NCBI RefSeq assembly: GCF_000015245.1
Contig: NC_008700.1
Location: 3,174,501 to 3,238,500, forward strand
Length of the DNA: 64,000 bases
Direction: 5' to 3'
Source of the DNA: Shewanella amazonensis SB2B
Lineage (GTDB): Bacteria; Pseudomonadota; Gammaproteobacteria; Enterobacterales; Shewanellaceae
How positions within the stretch are numbered: position 1 is the first letter of the stretch; each line of letters opens with the position of its first letter. Shown in pieces: positions 51,901 through 60,827 of the stretch. Below the pieces are notes generated by a model, which searched no databases, had not been told where the DNA came from, and worked only from the letters and a program-made list of their open reading frames with translations. A program made the position numbers and the translations under genes.

Positions 51901-54192
51901 TCCACAGCCCCCATCGACCTCTACCCAATGTGGGGTGGTGATGCCGACATTTATGTGGGTATTGACCTCAACAACGACGGGGTCCCTCAATGGGAAGAAG
52001 AGGCCATATGTTATTCGGCTACCTTCGGCAACGATGAATTCTGTAACATAGATAACCCTGAAGCGGGTAACTACTGGGTGGTGATAGATAACTACCGTGG
52101 CCCATCCTACGTTGACCGCCCCACAGACACCTTTGAGATTGCCACCGCTGTGGTATCCAAAGATGCGGCAAGCAATCTCAGCGTCACCGGTCCAAGCGTC
52201 ACCGACGGTATCAACCCCAGTGAACTGACCCTGAACTGGGAGTTGCCAGAGTCCGTGGAAGGGGATGTGTACTACAGCGCCCTGATGGTCGGCACTGATG
52301 CCAACAACATTGCCAACGTGGATACAGTAGCAACCCGCCTGTACCGTGGCGCCAACGAGTTCACCATCAAGGGATCACAAACCCAGGCGCTTGCCGATCA
52401 GCGGGTAAGCGTGACTCTGCACCTCAAGGAAAACCTCGATGGTTATGACCGCGACTTTAGCCTGGATGTGCAAATTCCTGACAACCTGTACCTGGTTGAG
52501 GACAGCCTCAAGGTGTCCCGCGCAGCAGCCGGTGAGCTGGCCATTACCGACTCTGGCTTCAGCCTGGTAGGTACACAGGAATCCACCCTGCACGCCGCGC
52601 CCGAGTACAAGATCACCACCAGCAAGGACGATGCCATGTGCCGTCTGCCGAACCTGGGTCAGGGTGAAGACAGCAAGTACCTGGATCTGCGTCAATTCGG
52701 CTTCCCAACCCAATTGGGTGGCGGCTATCAGGATGTGTTCGAGTTCGACCTGCGTTCCGTTTGGGGTAAAGATGGCCGCATTTCGCTGTTCAATAACTTC
52801 CAGTATGAGAAGACACCGATAGTGCGCATCAATCCGATAGGTTATCTGCAGTTGGATGAGTTGCCGGACTTCTTTGGTGATAACCAGGATCTCAATCAGC
52901 CCAGTTTCCCTTACCTGCCGATTGCCCCCCTCTGGCGCGGTGTGCACTACACTGACAACGGCCTGGATTGGGGACGTCAGTACGCCCCGCTGCAGCCAAA
53001 CGCGTATAGCGACAAGGACAACAAGGGTATTTCCCTGGCCTATACCGCGGCCGGGATGATGATAGTCGAGTGGGACAACGCCTATATGGCCGATGCGTCA
53101 TGGGACTACGTCAACAAAAAGATTGTCTATACCTCCCGCGGCGACTCGGTGGACTTTGAAGTGCTGCTCAACAGCAACTACGGTTTTGGTGATGGCGAAT
53201 ATGAGATGTACTTTGCCTACGACAACCTGAACTGGGGTCCAACCGATGGTTTCAGTACCATAGGTCTGAAAGGCTTTGTGGGTCCACGTGATCCTTATGG
53301 CCCAACCAATGGTCCTATCGGTGCCCAGTACCTATTCGGTGATGCACGGGATAAGATAGAAGACGAAATGGTGATCTGTTATGACTATGCCGGCCCAGAG
53401 TCGTCACAGTTTGACGTCACCTTCGACGTTCTGGTCAAGACCAATGCTGCCGGTCAGCCACAAGATATAGTGGCAACCCTGAACGGCACAGACGTGGAGC
53501 AAAGCGAGCTTAGCTACAGCATCAACGTCCCCAGCAACCTCAAGATTGGTGCCATCAAGGATTACACCATCAGCGAGGACTCGAGTCTGGAAGATGTGAT
53601 GGTGGCCTACAGCGACAGCAACACTGTACCCAACGTCATCAAGGTAACCGGTGAGCACATCACTGCCGTGGTCAATGGCAACGAACCCGGTGCTACCTTC
53701 GATCTGGTTCCGGAAGCTGACTTCTTCGGCCAGACCGAAGTAACAGTCACTGTATCCGACGCCAACAACCCCGGCGATGCCGTCAGCACCAGCTTTATCC
53801 TGACTGTCACGCCGGAAGCCGACGCCCCAGTGGCCAAGGTAAGCGACACCAACCTTACCATTACCGAAGGCGACACACTGACCCTGGATGCCAGCGCTTC
53901 TATGGATCCTGATGGTGACAGCCTGACGTTCACATGGGAAGGCGACGGCAATATCGCTGACAGCGCCGCAGCCGTTACTCAGGTAACAGGTTTGGCTACT
54001 GGCAATCACACCTTTACAGTCACTGTGTCTGATGGCGATGAAACAGCCAGCGCCGAAGTGGCGGTCAAGGTCGTTGCCAAAGCCTCACCTGCCGAACCGG
54101 CAGCGCCAGCTGATAAAGATGGTGGTGGCGCACTTGGCTGGTTGGCCTTGCTGTTAATGCCATTGGCGGCACTGCGTCGTCGTTCTCGCTAA
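48973..54192 (+). CDS. Giant secreted S8 (subtilisin) protease with GlyGly-CTERM anchor
   Basis: A 1739-residue exported protease. The signal is MKLKSITLATMAALYASGMAAA-like, then an I9-type propeptide (YIIELYGNTV). The catalytic triad is D240 (GVIDTGINTDHP), H329 (NGHGSHTAS) and S687 (SGTSMASPH); the long gap between H and S holds a PA domain. Then follow a fibronectin-like domain, an EEAICYSATF-containing PPC-like domain, further beta modules and a PKD-like domain near 1620-1700. The end, DKDGGGALGWLALLLMPLAALRRRSR-like, is a GlyGly-CTERM sorting signal cleaved by rhombosortase. The GTG start follows AGGAGGAC. It is likely released by type II secretion. Confidence 0.95.
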   Translation: MKLKSITLATMAALYASGMAAASTDITPVAGINALKQVQLPSVEEQQRTQVNKVEAYSSRVKTNSGKNVQLQRATAADKFKPEEGVSGEQVYIIELYGNTVQDSFAGSRALTQSSQPFGLASVTGLKGEALKSPEAASIERAILEKQDSILSEASSVVGRSLETPLRFTKAINGFTTKMTQDEAMRLASMGAVKSISRRQILELQTDVGPGIIGADKVWTGNTASMMPYMGEGVVVGVIDTGINTDHPSFAPTGDDGYTVENPLGSGNYLGDCAKAEFADRCNDKLIGVFSYEEITDQYSADEFQDPNKPWYDPAVEIRPRFGEDYNGHGSHTASTAAGNVKKNVPFVVPEGAMGDGVPTGYEFPQVSGVAPHANVVAFQVCYSADFVPYAGCASDAIVAAIEDAIDAGVDVINFSIGSPMGSEPWSAPTQKAFLNAHEAGIMVAAAAGNTGTNGSMEIFGYIDNTSPWILTVAASTTGRTLNVEGKTMTGFSGGDTTPPATLMGGSISGEVTGHLVLAEDFGDKLCAQPFPEGTFAADDIVICERGEVPRVAKADNVKAGGAGGFVLYNTNFSSSNPEGKIFDDIYSLPGIHLSARDWTYKLKPWLLSGTDHMATITASEMVRNVDPTQQDILAEFSSRGPAPYNPEHLVPSVTAPGVNIFAANADDQPFTSAPAASDWTIMSGTSMASPHTAGAMALVRDAHPDWTPQQVQSALQMTAEQVVTYKPYSWAQNFLDAGIYRAGSGRINVANAINAGLLMNETAANFRAADPSNGGMPTRLNLPELVNLNCKAPCSWVREVTATEDGTWAISTETDEYSVRLKAMPETFTLKAGETQSVVITADIVDSQSHNGSAEQEVHARVFLSSNNPEVPQIYWPVVFKYDEGSLPSAINLEMNRGSGKHVLSNIMLPQLNDATFTAATPVKGDKQLVTLQQNENNVGGFGNRRVVNDDDFLYMVDVPANSARIVVEVLGLKDSTAPIDLYPMWGGDADIYVGIDLNNDGVPQWEEEAICYSATFGNDEFCNIDNPEAGNYWVVIDNYRGPSYVDRPTDTFEIATAVVSKDAASNLSVTGPSVTDGINPSELTLNWELPESVEGDVYYSALMVGTDANNIANVDTVATRLYRGANEFTIKGSQTQALADQRVSVTLHLKENLDGYDRDFSLDVQIPDNLYLVEDSLKVSRAAAGELAITDSGFSLVGTQESTLHAAPEYKITTSKDDAMCRLPNLGQGEDSKYLDLRQFGFPTQLGGGYQDVFEFDLRSVWGKDGRISLFNNFQYEKTPIVRINPIGYLQLDELPDFFGDNQDLNQPSFPYLPIAPLWRGVHYTDNGLDWGRQYAPLQPNAYSDKDNKGISLAYTAAGMMIVEWDNAYMADASWDYVNKKIVYTSRGDSVDFEVLLNSNYGFGDGEYEMYFAYDNLNWGPTDGFSTIGLKGFVGPRDPYGPTNGPIGAQYLFGDARDKIEDEMVICYDYAGPESSQFDVTFDVLVKTNAAGQPQDIVATLNGTDVEQSELSYSINVPSNLKIGAIKDYTISEDSSLEDVMVAYSDSNTVPNVIKVTGEHITAVVNGNEPGATFDLVPEADFFGQTEVTVTVSDANNPGDAVSTSFILTVTPEADAPVAKVSDTNLTITEGDTLTLDASASMDPDGDSLTFTWEGDGNIADSAAAVTQVTGLATGNHTFTVTVSDGDETASAEVAVKVVAKASPAEPAAPADKDGGGALGWLALLLMPLAALRRRSR

Positions 54193-54217
54193 TGCGAAAT
54201 TAATCAACACCTTGAAT

Positions 54218-54246
54218 AAAGGCCCCTCATAAAAGAGGGGCCTTTT
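54218..54246 (+). terminator. Rho-independent terminator after the protease gene
   Basis: AAAGGCCCCTC and GAGGGGCCTTT pair around ATAAAA and pass into TTTAAT. Confidence 0.9.
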
Positions 54247-54287
54247 AATACTCAAAACCAGGAAAATAAAATCACTTACCAGCCACA

Positions 54288-54309
54288 TTTGTCGCAACTT
54301 TGTCGCAAA
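54288..54309 (+). promoter_or_regulatory. 11-bp direct repeat, likely response-regulator site
   Basis: TTTGTCGCAAC and TTTGTCGCAAA stand head to tail at an 11-bp period in the 323-bp gap before the mipA gene. Two direct half-sites at one helical turn is the usual target form for OmpR/PhoP-type regulators, one of which is encoded in the operon. The rest of the gap is AT-rich and without a gene. Confidence 0.55.
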
Positions 54310-54515
54310 TGCGCCTGATACACTTTGATAAAGATATTATTAATGCATTAATTAACAAGAGATTTTAACAGCTCGCATCAGCACCAAAAGTTTCAGACAC
54401 CTGATGTTACATTGCTTTTACATAATCACTTTGCTAGTGTGCCCTGCCTGAATGGATGCGCCGGCCAACTGAATAAATCGAAAAATAATTCGCATAACAA
54501 TTGAGGGCGTGTTAG

Positions 54516-55361
54516 TTGTTTCGTTTACTATTGATATTGTTGTTATTTTCATCTGCTGTCAGTGCGAATAAAAATACACTGCCTGACTCCAATGGCACCT
54601 TGGTTCCGGTGGGCAGCTGGTATCTGGGGCTGAGCGTGGGTGTTGGTGCGTTGAAAAATCCGTTGCGTGGCCAGGACAATATCCCTCTCTACGTACTGCC
54701 TGAATTTCGCTACTACGGTGAAAGATTCAGCGTCGAAAACCTGGATGTCTCCTTCACCTTATATGATGCCCCCGCATACAGTCTGGAGCTGGTAGGGCAG
54801 CAAAATATGGATGGCCTGCTGTTCCCGGGCGATAATCGACGTCTCATGGCCTCCTTTACTGGCATGATCCCCATTCGCTCCCGGGATGTGGTTGAAACTG
54901 CTGTCGAACTCCCCCCACTTTATCCAGAACATAAATCCATGTCTTACATGGCCGGCGTGGCAGCCCGTTATTTTGGCTGGTTCGATGCACAAGTATTGGC
55001 CCTGACTGACGTCAGTAAAGTGCACCATGGTTATGAGATCAACCTGAGTTTAGGGAAACAATACAACTGGAAAAATATCAACTTTGAAGCGCAATTCGGT
55101 GCAACGTACAAAAGCAGTAAATTAACCGAATATTATTATAACGGTGAATATCAGGAATTATTCTATCAAGTTTATAATTACCGGGCAGATTCAGCTATCA
55201 ATCCTTATATTCAGTTGTCCGCAGCGTATGACCTTGGAAATAATTATTTCGTAAGTGGCAACGTTCGAAACATTTGGCTTGATGACACCATTCATCACAG
55301 TCCAATTTTTGAAGACACTCACCTATTAACTTACTTCATCGGCATCAAGAAATTATTCTGA
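54516..55361 (+). CDS. MipA/OmpV-family outer-membrane protein
   Basis: A 281-residue barrel protein with signal peptide (LLLILLLFSSAVSA). The mature part shows the MipA/OmpV pattern (GSWYLGLSVGVGALKNPLRGQDN, LPEFRYYGERFSVENLDV, VAARYFGWFDAQ). A TTG start is used. It is the first of four co-directional genes with a two-component system behind it. MipA-like proteins scaffold murein enzymes or act as barrels in envelope stress or antimicrobial resistance; which applies here is unknown. The last residue is not the usual aromatic one (KKLF ends in F), which fits an outer-membrane protein. Confidence 0.88.
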   Translation: MFRLLLILLLFSSAVSANKNTLPDSNGTLVPVGSWYLGLSVGVGALKNPLRGQDNIPLYVLPEFRYYGERFSVENLDVSFTLYDAPAYSLELVGQQNMDGLLFPGDNRRLMASFTGMIPIRSRDVVETAVELPPLYPEHKSMSYMAGVAARYFGWFDAQVLALTDVSKVHHGYEINLSLGKQYNWKNINFEAQFGATYKSSKLTEYYYNGEYQELFYQVYNYRADSAINPYIQLSAAYDLGNNYFVSGNVRNIWLDDTIHHSPIFEDTHLLTYFIGIKKLF

Positions 55362-55366
55362 GGCAA

Positions 55367-55762
55367 ATGATGGCAAAGCACATAATCATAATAACCGGCT
55401 TGCTGATAGTGATGTTAATGCTACCAAGAACGGCTCGCGCCGATAACGGGATCATAGAGTCTTTTGAAGTGGTTCCGGTTTATTGCGTTGTGGAGCAAGG
55501 GCAACATTGTCAGGGCGAATTCAGTTTTCAGTGGCAACTGCACACAGAGAGCGATTTTTGCATTTTTCGCCGGGCACAAGAATATCCACTGTACTGTGGC
55601 AGCTCTCCCTTGCGCGGTGAGATCACCTTGGCCATAGATGTGCCTATCGAACACGAATTTATGATGGTTGCCAGTGATAGTCATGCTGTTGCCAAAGTGC
55701 AACTGCTGGAACTTGGTGTTGATGTGCGCCGAACCCGTCGTCACCTTTGGAGTGTGTTTTGA
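55367..55762 (+). CDS. DUF3019 exported protein
   Basis: A 131-residue protein with signal (IIIITGLLIVMLMLPRTARA) and an Ig-like fold judged from the strand pattern. Four cysteines (VYCVV, QHCQGEF, DFCIF, LYCGSS) would form two disulfides. This is the DUF3019 family, which in Shewanella-like genomes sits with mipA and a two-component system. It begins five bases after the mipA stop and overlaps the response-regulator start (TGATG). Function is unknown; a periplasmic sensor partner is a reasonable guess. Confidence 0.85.
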   Translation: MMAKHIIIITGLLIVMLMLPRTARADNGIIESFEVVPVYCVVEQGQHCQGEFSFQWQLHTESDFCIFRRAQEYPLYCGSSPLRGEITLAIDVPIEHEFMMVASDSHAVAKVQLLELGVDVRRTRRHLWSVF

Positions 55763-56463
55763 TGAAAGTAAGCAACCAACTGCTGCTGATAGAAGATGAT
55801 TATCAGCTGGCCCGCTCCGTAAAGCGCTTTTTGACGAAAGAAGGCTTTGAAGTACACCATTTCGTAAATGGTGATGATTTGGCGGAGTTAATAGCAAGTA
55901 ATCAATTTGACTTGATACTGTGTGATGTCATGCTGCCTGGGACAAATGGCTTTGAAATTGCCAAAAGCCTCAGGCAGAGCTTTAACGGCCCCTTTATTTT
56001 TATGACCGCACTGAGCGATGTAGAAGACCAGCTACAAGGCTTTAATCTCGGTGCCGACGACTATATCTGCAAACCCGTTCCGCCACCGCTTTTAGTGGCA
56101 CGGATAAAAGCGAATTTACAGCGACACAAGCCCCAGGTAAAAACCACTGAGAAAATTCATTACGGCAACCTGGAAATCGATAAACAGCGGCGAACAGTTC
56201 TGGTAGGGGGAGGGCTCCTCCCCCTTTCCCGCTACGAATTCGATTTGCTGTGGATTTTACTTGAGCACCGGGAAGAACAAGTCAGTCGCGAGTATTTGTT
56301 TACCAAAACGGTTGGCCGGGAATACAACGGTATCGACCGAACGGTTGATGGCCGGATCAGTCGTTTACGTAAGAAACTGGAAACCAACAAAAAGGTTCGT
56401 TGCCGTATCTATACGTCCTGGGGGCAGGGTTACATGCTGTCGGAGAAAGACCTGAATTGCTGA
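55762..56463 (+). CDS. OmpR-family response regulator
   Basis: A 233-residue regulator. The receiver domain has EDD at 11-13, phosphoacceptor D55 (LILCDVMLPG) and the lysine in DDYICKPVPP; the C-terminal winged helix has LPLSRYEFDLLWILLEHREEQVSREYL and DRTVDGRISRLRKKLE. It probably binds the 11-bp direct repeat upstream of mipA and so controls its own operon. Its start overlaps the DUF3019 stop. Confidence 0.93.
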   Translation: MKVSNQLLLIEDDYQLARSVKRFLTKEGFEVHHFVNGDDLAELIASNQFDLILCDVMLPGTNGFEIAKSLRQSFNGPFIFMTALSDVEDQLQGFNLGADDYICKPVPPPLLVARIKANLQRHKPQVKTTEKIHYGNLEIDKQRRTVLVGGGLLPLSRYEFDLLWILLEHREEQVSREYLFTKTVGREYNGIDRTVDGRISRLRKKLETNKKVRCRIYTSWGQGYMLSEKDLNC

Positions 56464-57695
56464 CCCGATTTCTGGGCTATTACGCCCTGGTTGTTTTGGT
56501 AACCTTTGCCGTTATTTTTATTGGTGACTACAGTTTTCAGCGTTACCAGCAACGCGCAGAAGTACAGGTGGATTTGCATTATCTGTTTGAGCTGGCTGAC
56601 GACTATTGCCGGTCTCAGGTCTGCCAACCGCACACATCTCTGCCTTTTTCGCAGCTCTCCCTGATAGACACCCGCAGTATTCAAATGCCGGCGGAAAGCT
56701 GGCAACGATTGGCGACAGGCGAAATACTGGCACTGTCGATGGGGGAAGATGAGATCTATTATCGCGCGATGACAAAGGACATGTTATTGCAATTTGGCCC
56801 CATCCCGGCCAAACCTCACCCGGGTTGGTATGTCACCGCCTTTTACTTATTATTGGCAACGCTAATCCTGATGGGGCTGTACCCGCTGTTTCGGGACATG
56901 TATCGCCTCAGGGAAGTCAGCCTTCGCTTCAGTAAAAACCGTCAATTCGAGTCGCTGCAACTGCCAACATCACGCTATTTTCAGCCGGTTAACGATGCCA
57001 TCTTTTGGATGGTGAATAAAATTGCGCGTTTGTTGGCCCTGCAAAAAGAACTCTCCCATACCCTGTCCCACGAGATGCGCACCAGCCTGAGCAGACTCAA
57101 CTTCACCCTTGCCATATTGGACCGGGACAATCTGGAAGAGTGCCGTGACACCCTGCAAGAAGACATTGATGAGCTCAATACGCTGGTGAAAGAATACCTG
57201 GATTTTTCCCGACTGGAGCATCTAACGCCAAAACTGGATCTGGGGCTGCTCAATTTAACCGTCCCCATACGCCACTACATTGGGTTACTGGGTCAGTATT
57301 CTGACAAGCATATTGAGTTCCATGAACTCTGTACCACGCCAATCGCTGCCGATGAGCGCCTGATGGCAAGGGCTATCAAAAACCTGATAGACAATGCCAT
57401 CAAGTACTCTGCTTCCAAAGTCCTGATCCGCTGTTCCAGTACTGAGCAAGGGGTGTGCGTGTTGATAGAAGACGACGGAGAAGGACTTCTGACAGACAAA
57501 ATTGACGAGCTTTTCATGCCTTACGTGCGCAGTGGTGCTGGAAGAAACCTACCTGGATATGGTCTCGGACTTGCCATCACCCGAAAAATTGTCGACTGGC
57601 ACGGCGGTACAATTGAAGCCGGCAGGAGTGATTCTCTGGGCGGGGCCTGTTTCAAACTGGTACTGCCAGTGTCTGTACCCACACAGGTAAATTAA
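56457..57695 (+). CDS. Sensor histidine kinase of the MipA/DUF3019 operon
   Basis: A 412-residue kinase with two membrane helices (residues 5-27 and about 130-150) around a periplasmic sensor loop of about 100 residues. H205 lies in LSHTLSHEMRTSLSRL; the N box is KNLIDNAIKYS and the G boxes are EDDGEGL and GYGLGLAITRKIV. The TTG start overlaps the regulator stop by seven bases. The loop has no named domain; it should read an envelope signal, perhaps with DUF3019. Confidence 0.9.
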   Translation: MLTRFLGYYALVVLVTFAVIFIGDYSFQRYQQRAEVQVDLHYLFELADDYCRSQVCQPHTSLPFSQLSLIDTRSIQMPAESWQRLATGEILALSMGEDEIYYRAMTKDMLLQFGPIPAKPHPGWYVTAFYLLLATLILMGLYPLFRDMYRLREVSLRFSKNRQFESLQLPTSRYFQPVNDAIFWMVNKIARLLALQKELSHTLSHEMRTSLSRLNFTLAILDRDNLEECRDTLQEDIDELNTLVKEYLDFSRLEHLTPKLDLGLLNLTVPIRHYIGLLGQYSDKHIEFHELCTTPIAADERLMARAIKNLIDNAIKYSASKVLIRCSSTEQGVCVLIEDDGEGLLTDKIDELFMPYVRSGAGRNLPGYGLGLAITRKIVDWHGGTIEAGRSDSLGGACFKLVLPVSVPTQVN

Positions 57696-57812
57696 GTCAT
57701 ACAACGCACCTCAGATTAGCAGGGGAAGGCCGAAGCACTGCCGGGATTAGTGTTTGAATTTCTCACCAATCTCTGTAGCTTAGAACGCACTGTTCCCCAA
57801 CTGGCCCCAGCT

Positions 57813-58376
57813 ATGCAACTCGCCCACCAGCACCATTCATTTCGGCTGTTACTGCCCTTAATGACACTTTGTCTCGCCCTGATTGGCACAGGGGTGAAGG
57901 CAGAAAATCTTGTCACCATAGAAACCAGTCTGGGTGACATGACCTTTGAGTTTTTCCCCAATGAAGCGCCAAGGACAGTCGCCAACTTTCAACGACTCGC
58001 TCAAAGCGGTTGGTACGAAGGCAAGTCCTTTTATCGGGTCGTCAAGGGGCATGTTATTCAGGCAGGCAGCCTGGATGAAAACACAGAGCCCAGGGTGGAA
58101 GCCGAGTTCAACCAGCATCCCCACATCAAAGGCACCCTGGGGCTTGCCCGGGACGAAGACCCCAACTCAGGCTCCACGGAATTTTACATCTGCCATGAAG
58201 CGAGGCCACACCTGGATGGCCGCTATACCGTGTTTGGCCAACTGGTTGAGGGCGAAGCCGTACTCGATGCCATCGCCAATCAGGAAGTGATTGAAAAATA
58301 TTATGATGAAGACAAAAAAATCGCCTTCCACGAGCCCAAAACGCCTGTGTTAATCAAGGCCATACGTCTGCATTAA
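57813..58376 (+). CDS. Exported cyclophilin-type peptidyl-prolyl isomerase
   Basis: A 187-residue protein with signal peptide (LLPLMTLCLALIGTGVKA) and a cyclophilin domain (TSLGDMTFEFFPNEAPRTVANF, FYRVVKGHVIQAG, DPNSGSTEFYICHEARPHLDGRYTVFGQLVEG). The residues of the bacterial PpiA/PpiB class are present with the usual replacements. It folds proteins in the periplasm. The start is the ATG of MQLAHQHHS. Terminator at the end. Confidence 0.9.
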   Translation: MQLAHQHHSFRLLLPLMTLCLALIGTGVKAENLVTIETSLGDMTFEFFPNEAPRTVANFQRLAQSGWYEGKSFYRVVKGHVIQAGSLDENTEPRVEAEFNQHPHIKGTLGLARDEDPNSGSTEFYICHEARPHLDGRYTVFGQLVEGEAVLDAIANQEVIEKYYDEDKKIAFHEPKTPVLIKAIRLH

Positions 58377-58484
58377 CCCAGATAAGTTCGCTCCTGATGT
58401 AAGACATGGCACCAGGCTCGCCCGATTGTGCAACGTTAGTCAAAGCCTCGCCGAAGAGGCCTGAGGTATAACAGACACGTTCAT

Positions 58485-58512
58485 AAAAAAGCTGCCCTGT
58501 GGCAGCTTTTTT
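58485..58512 (+). terminator. Rho-independent terminator after the cyclophilin gene
   Basis: AAAAAAGCTGCC and GGCAGCTTTTTT pair around CTGT; both strands have T tracts, so the converging gene may also use it. Confidence 0.93.
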
Positions 58513-58544
58513 ATGGATTTAATTCTGTTTCAGCCGGATTGATA

Positions 58545-59633
58545 TCATTGGCCAAAGGCTGGCGAAATACAGCGTTTAACGCTGTAGCTGTACCCCAAAG
58601 GAATACTGTCGTCTTTCAGGACTTCCAGAATTTCATAGTCATTCAGCTCCACCACCTTGCTGCCTTCGGTATGTTGGCAACGGGAGCGGCTATCTGATTC
58701 ATATACATAAATAAAATACGCCAGCATCGACTGCTGTAAGCTGTGGTAGCGCTCGGCCCTGTCCTTCATCTCACGCACCGGCATGGACGCCAGATTGGAG
58801 GTTTCTCCGTCGCGGGTAATATGTACGCCAAAGCTGCCGTCAGAATTATCAAGCTCTTCGGTCACAGCGTCTGACACGGCCCCCGAGGCAGTACTCGCCG
58901 TTGAGTCTTCAGCAGGGGTGGGCAATATCCCGGTGTCTATCACCTTTTTTTGCACTTTTTCATCGGCCGCGAAAAATCCTTCGTATAAACCCGACGTAAA
59001 GGCACTGGAGTCTGAGCCCACACCGGTAAAGGCCCCCAGCATCAAGAGTTGGATAAGCAGCGCGATACTCCAAAACCAACGAACCAGAGCAGTGGTGAAC
59101 ACAAAGCGGTAATGGGGAGGATGCCAGAGGGCATGAATACCAAAGGGTTTGAGCAATAACAGCAGCAACAGGTAAAAGGGCATGGCCACCTGGGCCAGCA
59201 GTAACATCAGCAGCGAGGTGATAAAAAACCACCCCGGCAGACTGAGTAAAATCGCGAAGTTATGACTGTAGGGCAAACTGGATGCCGCCACCCCGGTCAC
59301 CTCATTGACCATGCCTGCGGCGTTACCCAGAGCAAAGTTGGCAACTACCGCATAAAACAGCAAAATCAGCGCCTTACCTGGTAAACTGTGCCACACGTGC
59401 AAAAAGCGTGGCCAGAACTCACTCACCAGGCCAGTGAGCACCAACACAGACATCAGGCCAAGGAACCAGGGCCCCAAATCCAGCATCAGCACAGTTTCAA
59501 TCAGCAGCAATAACGTGGCCGTCACATAGCAACGCTGGGCAAAGTTAAGGCTGTGCCAGAATTGTTTCAGGCCAGAGAGGATGCGGGTGAACGGTTGAGC
59601 GAAGGGACGATTAAAGAGTCCCGAGATTTTCAT
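58545..59633 (-). CDS. Hypothetical multi-pass membrane protein
   Basis: A 362-residue protein not matched to a family. The first 240 residues hold about six hydrophobic helices (YVTATLLLLIETVLMLDLGPW, ALILLFYAVVANFALG, WFFITSLLMLLLAQVAMPFYLLLLLLL). The C-terminal 120 residues are soluble, acidic and contain one cysteine pair (RCQHTEG and KRCISPAF). The start is uncertain: 59633 (MKISGLF) or 59666 (MELPALT). It is upstream of nothing obvious and on the same strand as the DUF2927 gene, 119 bp away. Confidence 0.75.
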   Translation of the reverse strand: MKISGLFNRPFAQPFTRILSGLKQFWHSLNFAQRCYVTATLLLLIETVLMLDLGPWFLGLMSVLVLTGLVSEFWPRFLHVWHSLPGKALILLFYAVVANFALGNAAGMVNEVTGVAASSLPYSHNFAILLSLPGWFFITSLLMLLLAQVAMPFYLLLLLLLKPFGIHALWHPPHYRFVFTTALVRWFWSIALLIQLLMLGAFTGVGSDSSAFTSGLYEGFFAADEKVQKKVIDTGILPTPAEDSTASTASGAVSDAVTEELDNSDGSFGVHITRDGETSNLASMPVREMKDRAERYHSLQQSMLAYFIYVYESDSRSRCQHTEGSKVVELNDYEILEVLKDDSIPLGYSYSVKRCISPAFGQ

Positions 59634-59751
59634 CTTTATCTGAGAAGTAAGTGCCGGTAATTCCATAAGTGATAAGCGTCGCACTGTCTGTAATCCATTG
59701 TGCCCACAAGATACTGGAAACAAATTTGTTACACCAGCATGCAGTGACCAG

Positions 59752-60612
59752 TCAGCGTCCCAACAGACGATAGAGTTCACCCCGGCGCACTTCATAATCG
59801 GCGCTCGCCAGGGTGCCATCGGCGAGCCATGCGGCCAAGAGTTCGGCGATAACAGGGGCAGTTTGGGTGCGACTCATGCCCGGTGTCAGGGCATTGTGAT
59901 ACAGCAAACGGATAAGCACCCAGTCCAGGGGCGTGAGCAAGTCAGCAGCCGCTTTATCATTGAATACCGAGGGGAATACAGCGTCGCTGTCATTCGGCAA
60001 CCCCAGCACCTGCGTCAGCTCTTCCACCACGCAGGACACCAACTTGCCATGCATTCTCGCCTGATCCACAGGAATAAACACCTGTGCCCGACGAATAACA
60101 CCACCCGGCGCCTCAAAATGAGCCAGGCACACGGCACCATGCAAATTGGCAGCGGCCTTGGCCCCCAGGCGGCGCTTCACTTCCCCCCCCCAATCCCGCT
60201 GACGGGTAAAAAGAATATGAAGATTTGCCTTATTGGCATCGACTTCCCGGATAGCGAGTCCGGTGAGTTCACCAAGCTGCTTAAGGTGCATCAGCACCAA
60301 TTGGCGCTGCACCGGCTCCTGAACCTGCTCTTCGATGGTAAATCGTATCTCTGTGGCCCACTTGGCAAGCGGAAAACTGCCTGCTTCGTACTCACGGCCA
60401 TGCACAACAGCGGCAAAGGCGCGCGCCACATAATCAGGATTGAGGTGATTGCCGGCACCGGGTTCAAAATCAGTGGCAAGCGGCTTGGCTAAGGCAGCGG
60501 CAAATGCCAGAGAAGTCAGTATCAGAGCAATGACTGACCTTCCGGCCAGCGCCATTGCGCCCACAAGCAAGACAGAGGGGCGCCACATGCGGCAGTTCCA
60601 TGCAGTCTTCAC
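59752..60612 (-). CDS. DUF2927-family exported protein
   Basis: A 286-residue exported protein matching DUF2927. Segments are LNPDYVARAFAAVVHGREY, LAKWATEIRFTIEEQVQEP, VVEELTQVLGLPNDSDAVFPSVFND and LLTPLDWVLIRLLYHNAL. The conserved C-E-E-x-T-Q pattern near CVVEELTQ recalls metalloprotease-like domains lacking the full HExxH. The GTG start follows AAAAGGATGTA. Function is unknown. Confidence 0.78.
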   Translation of the reverse strand: MKTAWNCRMWRPSVLLVGAMALAGRSVIALILTSLAFAAALAKPLATDFEPGAGNHLNPDYVARAFAAVVHGREYEAGSFPLAKWATEIRFTIEEQVQEPVQRQLVLMHLKQLGELTGLAIREVDANKANLHILFTRQRDWGGEVKRRLGAKAAANLHGAVCLAHFEAPGGVIRRAQVFIPVDQARMHGKLVSCVVEELTQVLGLPNDSDAVFPSVFNDKAAADLLTPLDWVLIRLLYHNALTPGMSRTQTAPVIAELLAAWLADGTLASADYEVRRGELYRLLGR

Positions 60613-60827
60613 ACTACATCCTTTTGTACTATTCCTTTTGGCATATGCTGAAAGCTTAGCATGTCCCATCGGAGCAGCGCGCTATCCCGACCGCCCGGGG
60701 CTGTGGCATCGGGGTGACGCCATGCTGAAGGCTGTGACATAATCGCCGCAATTGGATTTGGCCGCCAACGGGGCAACAACCGGCCCCCGGTCGGCGTCGT
60801 GCGGCCCCGAAACAAGGATATTCAGCC

